Below the pieces are notes generated by a model that did no database searches, was not told the DNA's origin, and was given only the letters and a program-made list of their open reading frames with translations. Source: Aquisalinus flavus (GTDB lineage: Bacteria; Pseudomonadota; Alphaproteobacteria; Caulobacterales; Parvularculaceae). Taken from it: 64,000 bases of DNA. The stretch is taken from the NCBI RefSeq assembly GCF_022559625.1, contig NZ_CP042288.1, positions 2,614,155 to 2,678,154 on the forward strand, read 5' to 3'. Position 1 is the stretch's first letter. Each line of letters opens with the position of its first letter. The translations under genes were made by a program, and so were the position numbers. This document shows positions 27,579-35,751 of the stretch, piece after piece.

Positions 27579-28136
27579 ATGACCGACAAGACCCTCTATC
27601 ATCCGACCCCGATCATCGAGACGGAGCGGCTGATCCTGCGCGGCTGGGAGATGCGCGACCTGCCCGCCTATACGCAGATGATGGCCGATGAGGATGTCTG
27701 CCGGTTCATCGGCGGCACGGTCCGGCCGGATATGGCGTGGCGGCAATTTGCCGGGCTCGCGGGGCACTGGGCGCTGCATGGCTATGGCTTTTTCGTCGTC
27801 GAGGAGAAGGCGACGCGCGCGTTCATGGGGCGGATCGGGCCGCATTTTCCGGTCGGCTGGCCGCATCTGGAGATCGGCTGGACGCTGGTCGCGGCGGCGC
27901 AAGGCAAGGGCTATGCGGTCGAGGCCGCTGCAGCGAGCGCCGACTGGCTGTTCGAGACACAGCCCGGGCTAACGAAATTCATCAGCGTGATCGACCCGGC
28001 CAACCGCCCGTCGCAGAAGGTCGCCGAACGCCTCCGCATGACCAATACGCAGGAAATTTTCGAGGTTTTCGGCTACAAGACCGAGATCTGGGAGATCAGC
28101 CGCGCTGCATGGGGCGATGGCAGGGCCGCCCGATAA
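27579..28136 (+). CDS. GNAT N-acetyltransferase, RimJ/RimL type
   Basis: 185 residues. It opens IIETERLILRGWEMRDLPAYTQMMAD, the RimJ/RimL-like start, and has the acetyl-CoA site in WTLVAAAQGKGYAVEAAAASADW, then FISVIDPANRPSQKVAERLRM. Substrate unknown. ATG 27579 has AAGGAGG upstream and is preferred over an upstream in-frame ATG at 27546. The gene stands 69 bases after the glycosyltransferase. Confidence 0.9.
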   Translation: MTDKTLYHPTPIIETERLILRGWEMRDLPAYTQMMADEDVCRFIGGTVRPDMAWRQFAGLAGHWALHGYGFFVVEEKATRAFMGRIGPHFPVGWPHLEIGWTLVAAAQGKGYAVEAAAASADWLFETQPGLTKFISVIDPANRPSQKVAERLRMTNTQEIFEVFGYKTEIWEISRAAWGDGRAAR

Positions 28137-28152
28137 TTGGTATAGTGGCGGC

Positions 28153-29097
28153 ATGACAGCTGCAAATCGTCTGCGCCCGACCGACATCTTTACAGCGGAA
28201 GAATGGGCCGGGCTGTCCCGCCGCCAGCCCTGGCGCGGGCCGCTGCTGGTGGTTCATGCCTGGGGCATCATCGCCGCGGCGATCGCGCTGGTCGCGATCT
28301 GGCCCAATCCGGTGACCGTCACCCTCGCGATCATGCTGATCGGCGCGCGCCAGCTCGGCCTTGCCATATTGATGCATGAGGCGGCCCATGGCGCGCTGCA
28401 TCCGAACCGCACGGTCAACGACTTTCTCGGCCACTGGCTGAGCGCGGCGCCGGTCGGCGCGGCGCTGCCCGGCTATCGCGCCTATCACCTCGCCCACCAC
28501 AGATATGTGCAGAGCGATGAGGACCCGGACCTGATCCTGTCGGCGCCGTTCCCGGTGACCAAGGCCTCCCTGCGGCGCAAGTTCATCCGTGACCTGACCG
28601 GCCAGACCTTCTTCCGCCAGCGCATCCTCGGGCTGTTCGTGCAGTTGAAAGGCGACAGCGCGGCGGAGAAGCAGGCCGAAGTCCTGTCCGGGCGCAAGGG
28701 GGTCACGGATTTCCTGATCACCAATGGCGTCTTGCTGGCCATCGCCATCGTCAGCGGCCTGTGGTGGGCCTATGCGCTTTGGCTCGTTGCCATGGCGACG
28801 TGGTTTCCGTTCGTGACCCGCATCCGCAACATTGCCGAGCATGCCTGTGTCGAGACGACCGGCGACCCCCTCGGCCATGCCCGCACCACCCTGCCGGCCT
28901 GGTGGGAGCGGCTGCTGATCGCGCCCTATTGGGTGCATTACCATTCAGAGCACCACGCCTTCATGCACCTGCCCTGCTATCGCTTGCCGAGGGCACACGC
29001 GATGATGCAGGACAAGGGCTATGGCGACCGCATCCCCCTGGCCCGCTCCTATGCCGAAGTCCTGCGCATGGCGACGGCCACACCGCAAGCCAAGTGA
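28153..29097 (+). CDS. Membrane fatty acid desaturase-family protein
   Basis: 314 residues with four or more hydrophobic segments and the three histidine boxes of di-iron membrane desaturases/hydroxylases: HEAAHG (about 76), HLAHHRYV (about 113) and HYHSEHHAFMH (about 263). It would insert a double bond or hydroxyl in a lipid or carotenoid-like substrate using O2. ATG 28153 begins the conserved region. The upstream extension to 28117 overlaps the end of the GNAT gene and is not convincing. Confidence 0.9.
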   Translation: MTAANRLRPTDIFTAEEWAGLSRRQPWRGPLLVVHAWGIIAAAIALVAIWPNPVTVTLAIMLIGARQLGLAILMHEAAHGALHPNRTVNDFLGHWLSAAPVGAALPGYRAYHLAHHRYVQSDEDPDLILSAPFPVTKASLRRKFIRDLTGQTFFRQRILGLFVQLKGDSAAEKQAEVLSGRKGVTDFLITNGVLLAIAIVSGLWWAYALWLVAMATWFPFVTRIRNIAEHACVETTGDPLGHARTTLPAWWERLLIAPYWVHYHSEHHAFMHLPCYRLPRAHAMMQDKGYGDRIPLARSYAEVLRMATATPQAK

Positions 29098-29165
29098 CGT
29101 CTTTCGTTCTTTGACGGGGCGCAATATCCGGCGGTATAGTCGCCGGAGCGAACAGGAGATAGTTG

Positions 29166-30599
29166 ATGAAATTTGCCGCCACGGCCGTTGCCGCCGCGAT
29201 TATGCTTGCTGCGCCGCTTTCCGTTTGGGAAGCGATGGCGCAGGACCCTGCCCTTGACGAAGACACTATCGAGCAGGCGGAGAGGCTGATGGATGCGGGG
29301 CTCGACTCCACCATCGGCTATGAAATCGTGGAGAGCCTGACGACCGAGATCGGCGCGCGGCTCGCCGGCTCCGAAGCAGAAGCCCGCGCCCGCGACTGGG
29401 CAGTCGCCAAGATGACGGCGCTGGGGCTGGCGAATGTCCGTATCGAGCCTTTCGACGTGCCCTATTGGGAGCGCGGCATCGAGGAGGCGGCGATCGTTTC
29501 GCCCTATCCGCAGACCCTTGAACTGACCGCGCTTGGCGGGTCGGTCGCGACGCCTGTGGAAGGCGTTACCGGCGAGATCGTGCGCTTCGAGACGCTCGCC
29601 GATCTGCAGGATGCGCCGATGACGGGCTTTGAGGGCAAGATCGTCTTCGTCGACGAATACATGACCCGGACACAGGACGGCTCGGGCTATGGCGTAGCCG
29701 TCGCCAAGCGCTCCGGCGCGGCGGTCGAGGCGGGCAAGCGCGGCGCTGTCGCGGCGCTGATCCGCTCGGTCGGCACTGACAGCCACCGCTTCCCCCATAC
29801 CGGCCAGATGCGCTATGGCGATGTCGACCGCAAGGTACCGATCGCTGCCCTGTCCGCCCCTGACGCCGACCAGCTGCAGCGGGCGCTGACCCGCGGCGAG
29901 CCGGTGACCGTGCGTGTACGGCTCGACACAGTGTCGCCGGGCACGCGCCCCTCGGGCAATGTGATCGGCGAGATCCCCGGCCGTACGGACGAGATCGTCG
30001 TCATCGGCGGGCATCTCGATTCATGGGATCTCGGCACCGGCGCGGTCGATGATGGCGCCGGCATCGGCATCACCATGGGCGCGGCGAAGATCATTCTCGA
30101 GTCCGGCCTGACGCCGGAGCGCACGATCCGCATCGTCGCCTTCGGGGCCGAGGAAATCGGCCTTTATGGCGGCATCTATTACGCCGAGAAATATGCCGCC
30201 GATCTCGACAAGCATATCGTCGGGGCGGAGTCGGATTTCGGCGCCGGCCAGATCTATCAGTTCCAGACCCGATTTGGCGAAACGAAGCTCGACCGCGCCA
30301 AGGAATTCCAGCGCGTGCTCGCGCCGCTGGGGATCGGGCCCGGCAACAATGAGGCCACCGGCGGACCGGACATGATCGGGCTTCGCGGCGCGGGCGTGCC
30401 GGTGGTGACGCTGAAGCAGAACGGGTGGGATTATTTTGACCTGCACCACACCCATGACGACACGCTCGACAAGATCGACCCGGACAACATCGCCCAGAAT
30501 GTCGCCGCCTATGCCGGTTTTGTCTGGATGGCGGCGAATATGGACGGCGATTTCCGCGATCCGGTGACACTGCCAGTGACTGGGGAAGCGAGCCAGTAG
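29166..30599 (+). CDS. Exported M28-family zinc aminopeptidase / carboxypeptidase Q-like
   Basis: 477 residues with a signal peptide (AAPLSVWEAMAQDP). A protease-associated-like region (about 100-250) precedes a di-zinc M28 domain. Its ligands are readable: His and Asp in GGHLDSWDLGTGAVDDGAG, Glu-Glu in AFGAEEIGLYGG, Asp in GAESDFG and His in DLHHTHDDTLDKIDP. It would trim peptides in the periplasm. ATG 29166 has AGGAGAT upstream; the TTG one codon before it is ignored. Confidence 0.93.
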   Translation: MKFAATAVAAAIMLAAPLSVWEAMAQDPALDEDTIEQAERLMDAGLDSTIGYEIVESLTTEIGARLAGSEAEARARDWAVAKMTALGLANVRIEPFDVPYWERGIEEAAIVSPYPQTLELTALGGSVATPVEGVTGEIVRFETLADLQDAPMTGFEGKIVFVDEYMTRTQDGSGYGVAVAKRSGAAVEAGKRGAVAALIRSVGTDSHRFPHTGQMRYGDVDRKVPIAALSAPDADQLQRALTRGEPVTVRVRLDTVSPGTRPSGNVIGEIPGRTDEIVVIGGHLDSWDLGTGAVDDGAGIGITMGAAKIILESGLTPERTIRIVAFGAEEIGLYGGIYYAEKYAADLDKHIVGAESDFGAGQIYQFQTRFGETKLDRAKEFQRVLAPLGIGPGNNEATGGPDMIGLRGAGVPVVTLKQNGWDYFDLHHTHDDTLDKIDPDNIAQNVAAYAGFVWMAANMDGDFRDPVTLPVTGEASQ

Positions 30600-30708
30600 G
30601 GACAAGCCCAGTCATATAAGGGTCACGCCGCCGGGCTATGGATGGCGCCATGACCCTTCCGGCGGCAAGCGCGCGCGGGATGACGGGTTAAATTTGAGGG
30701 GTATGAAG

Positions 30709-31896
30709 ATGAAGACGCTGAAACGACTGTTGGCCGCCGCGTGCCTGTCGGCGCTCGCTGCCTGCGCCAGCACCGGCCAGGACCCGGACCTGACGCTCAA
30801 TCCGGCCGGCGGTCTGGCCGGCCCGTCTGAACCCGTCGCCGTCCCGGTTCTCTCCTCCGCGCCGCTCGATACCAGTGCGACGGTGACGCGGATCGCCTTC
30901 GGCTCCTGCGCTGACGAGAGCGAGGACCAGTCGATCTGGACGGAAATCGCCGCGACGCAGCCGGACGTCTTCCTGTTCATGGGCGATAATGTCTATGGCG
31001 ATGCCAAGCCCGACGAGCCCGGCTTCAACGATCCGGACCTGCCGAAGCTGCGCCAATCCTATGCCGATTTGGGCAAGAGCAAGCCGTTCGAGGCGTTGCG
31101 GCAATCGACGCCGGTGCTGGCGGTCTGGGACGATCACGATTATGGCGTCAATGACGGCGGCGCGGATTATGTGCACAAGCAACAGGCGGAAGCCCTGTTT
31201 GAGGATGTCTGGGACATTCCGGCAACGGACGAGCGCCGCCAGCGGCCTGGCATCTATCAGAGCTGGATGCTGGGCGAGGAACACGGCCGCCGCGTGCAGG
31301 TCATCCTGCTCGACACCCGGTTTTTCCGGTCGGCCTTCACGCCATCCGATGAGCGCGGCGCCCCGGGCAAGGAGCGCTATGTGCCTGACCCGACCGCAGC
31401 CAAGACGATGCTGGGCGCGGAACAGTGGCGCTGGCTGAGCGGTGAATTGCGCAAAACCGCCGATCTGCGGGTGATCGTTTCCTCGATTCAGGTGATCGCT
31501 GACGGCCACGGCTGGGAAGCGTGGAAGATGCTGCCTTCGGAGCGCGAGCGGCTGTACAACATGATCAATGCAGCGGGGGCGGAGAATGTCGTTCTGTTGT
31601 CCGGCGACCGCCATGCCGGTGCGATCTATCGCAAGGACCTCGCCCTGACCTATCCGCTCTACGAGGTTACCTCCTCCTCGCTCAACCTGCCCGCCTCGAT
31701 CTGGCGGGAGGAAAGCGGCGAGACCTATGTCGAGCCGGGGCCGAACCGGCTGGGTGGCATGGTCTATGACGCCAATTTCGGCATTATCGACATCGACTGG
31801 GAGTTTGAGGCTCTGTCGCTGGAACTGCGCGGTGCCGATGGCGCGATCATTACCCGCGAGGATGTGAGCCTGTCAGACCTGCGGCCCGTATACTGA
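30709..31896 (+). CDS. PhoD-like phosphodiesterase/alkaline phosphatase lipoprotein
   Basis: 395 residues. The signal peptide has a lipobox (LSALAACAS). The metallophosphatase domain shows IAFGSCADES, FLFMGDNVYGD, LAVWDDHDYGVNDGG and VVLLSGDRHAGAIY, the PhoD metal ligands. It probably releases phosphate from phosphodiesters at the cell envelope. ATG 30709 has GAGGGG with a 7-base gap; ATG 30703 is too close to that site. The stop lies 16 bases from the convergent SRPBCC gene. Confidence 0.92.
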   Translation: MKTLKRLLAAACLSALAACASTGQDPDLTLNPAGGLAGPSEPVAVPVLSSAPLDTSATVTRIAFGSCADESEDQSIWTEIAATQPDVFLFMGDNVYGDAKPDEPGFNDPDLPKLRQSYADLGKSKPFEALRQSTPVLAVWDDHDYGVNDGGADYVHKQQAEALFEDVWDIPATDERRQRPGIYQSWMLGEEHGRRVQVILLDTRFFRSAFTPSDERGAPGKERYVPDPTAAKTMLGAEQWRWLSGELRKTADLRVIVSSIQVIADGHGWEAWKMLPSERERLYNMINAAGAENVVLLSGDRHAGAIYRKDLALTYPLYEVTSSSLNLPASIWREESGETYVEPGPNRLGGMVYDANFGIIDIDWEFEALSLELRGADGAIITREDVSLSDLRPVY

Positions 31897-31912
31897 GTTA
31901 TCTTATACTCGG

Positions 31913-32521
31913 TCATTTAGCAGAACCACTTGTCTGGCGCGGCGTGAACTGCGCCGGGGCGGGGGCGTCGCCTGCCTCTTCCTCGGCCGCGCGTTTCAGG
32001 CCTGCCAGACCCTTTTCGTAGTCGGGGCCGAGGAATTTCTCCATCATGAAGCCCATATAGGTCGCGACGGGCTGCATCAGCACCGGCACGCCGCGGCGCA
32101 TGCTCGACTCGAACGCCCATGTCACATGGGTCGAGGACGGGCCCTTTTCCTCCAGCTGGAAGACCGCATGGGCGCCGCCCATGGCCCCGAAATTCAGGTC
32201 GCTTTCGATGCCGCGCGGCGGGTCAAAGGCGGTGATGCGCTGGGAGCCATTGCCGACGCTCCTGACCTCGCTGGTCCATGCCATGAGGTGGCCGACACCG
32301 GCCCCCTCAATCGTGTATTTCGCTTCCGGGTCGCGCTCGGTCCAGGGCGACCAGACCGGCCAGCGGTTGAAGTCGCCAATCAGGGCGAAGACGGTTTCGC
32401 GCGGCGCATTGATGGTGATGTCGCGGCGCATGGCGACATGATCGGGCAGGAAAAAGCCGAGCGCGTAGACGCCGAGAACCAGGACGACGAGCACCAGCAG
32501 GGTCAGCAGGAGGAATTCCAT
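31913..32521 (-). CDS. Membrane-anchored SRPBCC (polyketide cyclase-like) protein
   Basis: 202 residues. One N-terminal transmembrane helix (MEFLLLTLLVLVVLVLGVYA) is followed by an SRPBCC domain: MRRDITINAPRETVFALIGDFNRWPVWSPW and, later, VTWAFESSMRRGVPVLM. Such domains bind hydrophobic ligands in a deep pocket; no ligand can be named. It is divergent from a TetR-type gene across 131 bases, which could control it. Confidence 0.87.
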   Translation of the reverse strand: MEFLLLTLLVLVVLVLGVYALGFFLPDHVAMRRDITINAPRETVFALIGDFNRWPVWSPWTERDPEAKYTIEGAGVGHLMAWTSEVRSVGNGSQRITAFDPPRGIESDLNFGAMGGAHAVFQLEEKGPSSTHVTWAFESSMRRGVPVLMQPVATYMGFMMEKFLGPDYEKGLAGLKRAAEEEAGDAPAPAQFTPRQTSGSAK

Positions 32522-32652
32522 CGATCATCTTCCTTTTTGCTCATGCTGATCTGAACCCGGGCCGATGCGCAAGCCAAAAGCGATGTGCCGTATACCCCTA
32601 TTGCGGGAATTCGCAAAGCGCATTAAGTGCGTATCAGTAGCGAGGACCCAGT

Positions 32653-33201
32653 ATGGCCGATCCCAAATCGCCTGACGAGATCAGGAATAGTCTTGAAGCC
32701 GTGTTCCGCCATCACGGTTATGACGGCGTCAGCATCCGCCAGCTGTCCGAGGCGACCGGGCTCAGCCGCACCAGCTTGTATCGTCAGTACCCGCGCGGAA
32801 AGCAGCAGATTGGCGAGACCGCCCTTCACAACGTCGTGTACTGGGTCTGCTATCATCTCGTCCTGCCCTTGCGAACGCCGGGCCCGCCCCACGACCGGAT
32901 GCAACAGGTCGCCGACGCGCTGGAAGAGTTTTACGATGGCGGCATGCGGCCCTGCATGATCGAGTTGTTCACCTTCGGCGAGGCGGGACGGTTGTATGGC
33001 GAAACCACGTCGCGTCTGGTCGAGGAACTCATCGATGCCTTCGCGGCCTTTTACATCGAACAGGGAAATCCGGATCTCTGGGCGCAAAAGCGCGCGGAAA
33101 AGAACATCACCCTCCTGCAGGGCGCCCTCGTCCTGTGCCGGGTCCGCAACAGCCGCATTCCGTTTCGCCAGTTCCTCAAAAAGCTGATGAAGACAGTATG
33201 A
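32653..33201 (+). CDS. TetR/AcrR-family transcriptional regulator
   Basis: 182 residues. The N-terminal helix-turn-helix is YDGVSIRQLSEATGLSRTSLYRQYPRGKQQI; the C-terminal ligand domain is divergent and similar to LmrA/YxaF-type members (PHDRMQQVADALEEFYDGG). It is likely a repressor. The divergent SRPBCC gene is the closest candidate target. I see no clear palindrome in the shared 131-base gap. Confidence 0.88.
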   Translation: MADPKSPDEIRNSLEAVFRHHGYDGVSIRQLSEATGLSRTSLYRQYPRGKQQIGETALHNVVYWVCYHLVLPLRTPGPPHDRMQQVADALEEFYDGGMRPCMIELFTFGEAGRLYGETTSRLVEELIDAFAAFYIEQGNPDLWAQKRAEKNITLLQGALVLCRVRNSRIPFRQFLKKLMKTV

Positions 33202-33207
33202 GGCCAT

Positions 33208-33237
33208 AAAAAAAGCGGCCTCCGGGGCCGCTTTTTT
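33208..33237. terminator. Bidirectional terminator between tetR-type gene and rplS
   Basis: Stem AAAAGCGGCC (33211-33220) with GGCCGCTTTT (33226-33235), 5-base loop, flanked by A-run and T-run. It works for both convergent transcripts. Confidence 0.95.
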
Positions 33238-33259
33238 CCGTGAATTCCGTGAGGGTCGC

Positions 33260-33631
33260 TCAGGCGTTCTTGCCACGGCGATCGACCTTTTCGGTGATGC
33301 GGGCGGATTTGCCGCGACGACCACGCAGATAGTACAGCTTGGCCCGGCGGACCTTGCCGCGGCGCACGACGTCGATGGAATCGACCAGCGGGGAGTAGAT
33401 CGGGAAGACGCGCTCGACACCTTCGCCGAAGGAAATCTTGCGAACGGTAAAGCTCTCGTTCAGGCCGGAACCGCCACGGGCGATGCAGACGCCTTCATAG
33501 GCCTGCAGGCGGACGCGGTCGCCTTCGCGCACTTTCACGTTCACGCGCAGCGTATCGCCGGCACCGAATTCCGGTACCGTCTTGTTCAATTCTGCCATGT
33601 GCTCTTTTTCGAGCTGTTCGATGATATTCAT
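33260..33631 (-). CDS. rplS: 50S ribosomal protein L19
   Basis: 123 residues. L19 lies at the 30S-50S interface. Recognisable sequence: [77 protein letters not shown]. Its ATG overlaps the trmD stop by four bases. Last gene of the ffh-rpsP-rimM-trmD-rplS operon. Confidence 0.98.
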   Translation of the reverse strand: MNIIEQLEKEHMAELNKTVPEFGAGDTLRVNVKVREGDRVRLQAYEGVCIARGGSGLNESFTVRKISFGEGVERVFPIYSPLVDSIDVVRRGKVRRAKLYYLRGRRGKSARITEKVDRRGKNA

Positions 33632-34359
33632 TGGTCGTCTTCTTTCTTGTCTGGTGCCGGATTGGACCCCGCTTCATTCCTGTTTTCAGGCAGCAAGTCG
33701 GGTCGTCGCGCGCGCGTTATGTCCAATGCCTGCTTCCGGCGCCAGCCGGCAACAGCCTCATGATCTCCCGACAGAAGCACGGGCGGGATTTCCCGGCCCT
33801 CAAAGTCCCGGGGCCTGGTATACTGGGGATATTCCAGCAGGCCGCTCTCGAAACTCTCTTCCTCGCTCGATTGAGACGCGCCCAATACACCGGGAATGAG
33901 CCGGACGCAAGCCTCTATCAGCGTTTGCGCGGCGACCTCGCCTCCGGCCAGCACGAAATCGCCGATGGAGACCTCCTCCACGTCCCGCGCGTCGAGAAAG
34001 CGCTGGTCGACGCCCTCGAACCGGCCGCATAGCAGGATGACGCCCGGCCCCGTCGCCAGTTCGCGTACGCGCGCCTGCTTCAGCGATTTGCCGCGCGGCG
34101 AGAGGTATATAAACGGTCGTCCGGCACGGTCGACGCTGTCGGCAGCAGCTGCGAGCACATCCGCGCGCATGACCATGCCCGGCCCGCCACCAGCAGGCGT
34201 ATCATCGACATTGCGGTGCTTGTTATGGGCATGATCGCGGATCTGGACCGTGTCGAGTGACCACAGCCCCTCTGCCCGCGCCCGGCCGATGATCGAGACA
34301 TCGAGCATGCCGGGAAAGGCTTCGGGAAACAGGGTCAGGATTGTGGCGTGCCAGTTCAT
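33628..34359 (-). CDS. trmD: tRNA (guanine37-N1)-methyltransferase TrmD
   Basis: 243 residues. Makes m1G37 in tRNAs, preventing frameshifts. The knotted SAM site is readable as [17 protein letters not shown] and [30 protein letters not shown]. The tail ends in a charged disordered stretch. It overlaps both rimM and rplS by four bases. Confidence 0.98.
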   Translation of the reverse strand: MNWHATILTLFPEAFPGMLDVSIIGRARAEGLWSLDTVQIRDHAHNKHRNVDDTPAGGGPGMVMRADVLAAAADSVDRAGRPFIYLSPRGKSLKQARVRELATGPGVILLCGRFEGVDQRFLDARDVEEVSIGDFVLAGGEVAAQTLIEACVRLIPGVLGASQSSEEESFESGLLEYPQYTRPRDFEGREIPPVLLSGDHEAVAGWRRKQALDITRARRPDLLPENRNEAGSNPAPDKKEDDQ

Positions 34360-34901
34360 GGGGCGGTCTCGTCGTCTTCACTTTCGACCTCTTCATAGAC
34401 CGGCGGGTCGATGGTGACCTTGCCAGTGTCAAAATCGATTTCGGGCACCGCGTCTTTCGTGAACGGGATCAGCAGCACACCCTTTTCGCCCGGCACACCG
34501 GTCAGTTCCAGCAGGTCGCCGGCGCCGTAATTGACCACCGCCTTGACCGTGCCGAACGGGGCACCGTCCGGCGTGATTGCGGCGAGGCCGACAAGATCCT
34601 CGTAGTAGAATTCCTCATCATCGGGCGGCGGCAGGCGGTCGCGCGGCACGAAAAGCTTCGTGCCGGCCAAGCCTTGAGCCTCCTCTCGGGTTGCGATCTC
34701 GGGCGAGCGGACGATCAGCAGGCCGGGCTTTGCTTCCCGCACCAGTTTCAGCGTGAAGCTGCGGCCGTCTTCCGTAGAGACCGGACCATAGCCGGCTGCA
34801 TCGGCCGGCACCTCGGTAAAGGAACGCAGCTTCGCCTCGCCGCGCACGCCGTGGGCGCCAGCGAAAGTACCGATACAGATCATTTTCGGCGTGTCGGACA
34901 C
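34356..34901 (-). CDS. rimM: Ribosome maturation factor RimM
   Basis: 181 residues. 16S/30S assembly factor with an N-terminal RimM domain ([22 protein letters not shown]) and a C-terminal PRC-barrel ([40 protein letters not shown]). The frame starts at GTG 34901. Its ribosome-binding GAGGA is contributed by the palindromic repeat in the rpsP-rimM gap. A downstream ATG six codons in is an alternative. Confidence 0.95.
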   Translation of the reverse strand: MSDTPKMICIGTFAGAHGVRGEAKLRSFTEVPADAAGYGPVSTEDGRSFTLKLVREAKPGLLIVRSPEIATREEAQGLAGTKLFVPRDRLPPPDDEEFYYEDLVGLAAITPDGAPFGTVKAVVNYGAGDLLELTGVPGEKGVLLIPFTKDAVPEIDFDTGKVTIDPPVYEEVESEDDETAP

Positions 34902-34902
34902 T

Positions 34903-34955
34903 CAGTATCCTCGTCCTTCGAGGCTGCGGTGCAGCACCTCGGGATGAGGATACTG
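34903..34955. repeat. Palindromic intergenic repeat, copy 1
   Basis: Outer arms CAGTATCCTC (34903-34912) and GAGGATACTG (34946-34955) pair perfectly and enclose CGTCCTTCGAGG ... ACCTCGGGATGAGG. The core CCTCGTCCTTCGAGG...CACCTCGGGATGAGG is of a type scattered between alphaproteobacterial genes. It provides the rimM ribosome-binding sequence. Confidence 0.8.
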
Positions 34956-34982
34956 ATGCAGGCATTGATACCAGGATCAAAG

Positions 34983-35028
34983 CCCTCATCCTGAGGAGGC
35001 CAGCTTGCTGGCCCTCGAAGGACGAGGG
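34983..35028. repeat. Palindromic intergenic repeat, copy 2 (inverted)
   Basis: Reads CCCTCATCCTGAGG, an AGGCCAGC/GCTGGCC inner stem (34997-35013), then CCTCGAAGGACGAGGG. It is the same element as copy 1 in opposite orientation, 27 bases away. The whole pair could fold as one long cruciform. Confidence 0.8.
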
Positions 35029-35040
35029 CGTTGCAAAAAC

Positions 35041-35484
35041 CTATTCGGCCTTTTCTTCAGTGGCGTCTTCTGCCGGTGCTTCTTCAGCAGGGGCAGCAGC
35101 GGCTTCTGCGGCAGCGGCCTTGGCAGCTTCTTCCGCTTCGCGGGCAGCTTCGGCAGCGGCTTCCTTCTCGGCAATGCGCTCCTGGGCTTTCTTGCCAGGT
35201 TTCGCCTTGTTGGGGTTGTCGCCATGTTCCCATTTGACGAGCCCGGCAGTGCCAAGGAAGCGGGCAACGCGCTCGGTCGGCTGGGCGCCTTTTTTCAGCC
35301 ACTCGCCGGCTTTCTCGGTGTCGAGCTGTACGCGCTTCTCGTCATCCTTGCCGAGCAGCGGGTTATAGGAGCCGATACGCTCGATGAACCGGCCATCGCG
35401 CGGCGCGCGGGCGTCGGCAACGACGATGTGGTAATACGGACGCTTCTTGGAGCCCCCGCGGGACAGTCTCATTTTCAGTGCCAT
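35041..35484 (-). CDS. rpsP: 30S ribosomal protein S16 with long C-terminal tail
   Basis: 147 residues. The S16 core [40 protein letters not shown]... occupies about 1-85. It is followed by an Ala/Glu/Lys-rich helical tail ([20 protein letters not shown] and so on), common in alphaproteobacterial S16 and likely exposed on the ribosome. ATG 35484 is preceded by AAAGGA; a longer in-frame ORF upstream overlaps the DUF768 gene and is not used. Confidence 0.97.
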   Translation of the reverse strand: MALKMRLSRGGSKKRPYYHIVVADARAPRDGRFIERIGSYNPLLGKDDEKRVQLDTEKAGEWLKKGAQPTERVARFLGTAGLVKWEHGDNPNKAKPGKKAQERIAEKEAAAEAAREAEEAAKAAAAEAAAAPAEEAPAEDATEEKAE

Positions 35485-35512
35485 GATCTTTTTCCTTTCA
35501 AACGGTCTGAAG

Positions 35513-35737
35513 CTAGTGAGGTGGTAGTTCGATCCCGCCAAGCTCGGCGAGGATGTAATGGTGCAACCCGGTCTGGGTCGCGTTGTTAAGCTCGTCTGCA
35601 TGGATGCCCTGCGCCCGGGCATCCTCGAGACATTGCTCGGTCAGCTGTTCGGCTTTCTGCTCGCGCTCGCCTTCGGGCACTTGATGGACATGCTTGCCGA
35701 TCCAGTCGGCGAGAAAATTGGATGCGCGTTCGCTCAT
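35513..35737 (-). CDS. DUF768-like small protein
   Basis: 74 residues, [22 protein letters not shown]... [20 protein letters not shown]. The pattern FLxxWIxxHV followed by an acidic helix matches small DUF768 proteins of Alphaproteobacteria; function unknown. It lies 14 bases after ffh and 28 before rpsP, with its own GGAGA ribosome-binding site, so it is a real member of this translation and secretion operon. Confidence 0.75.
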   Translation of the reverse strand: MSERASNFLADWIGKHVHQVPEGEREQKAEQLTEQCLEDARAQGIHADELNNATQTGLHHYILAELGGIELPPH

Positions 35738-35751
35738 GGTCAGGTCTCCGA

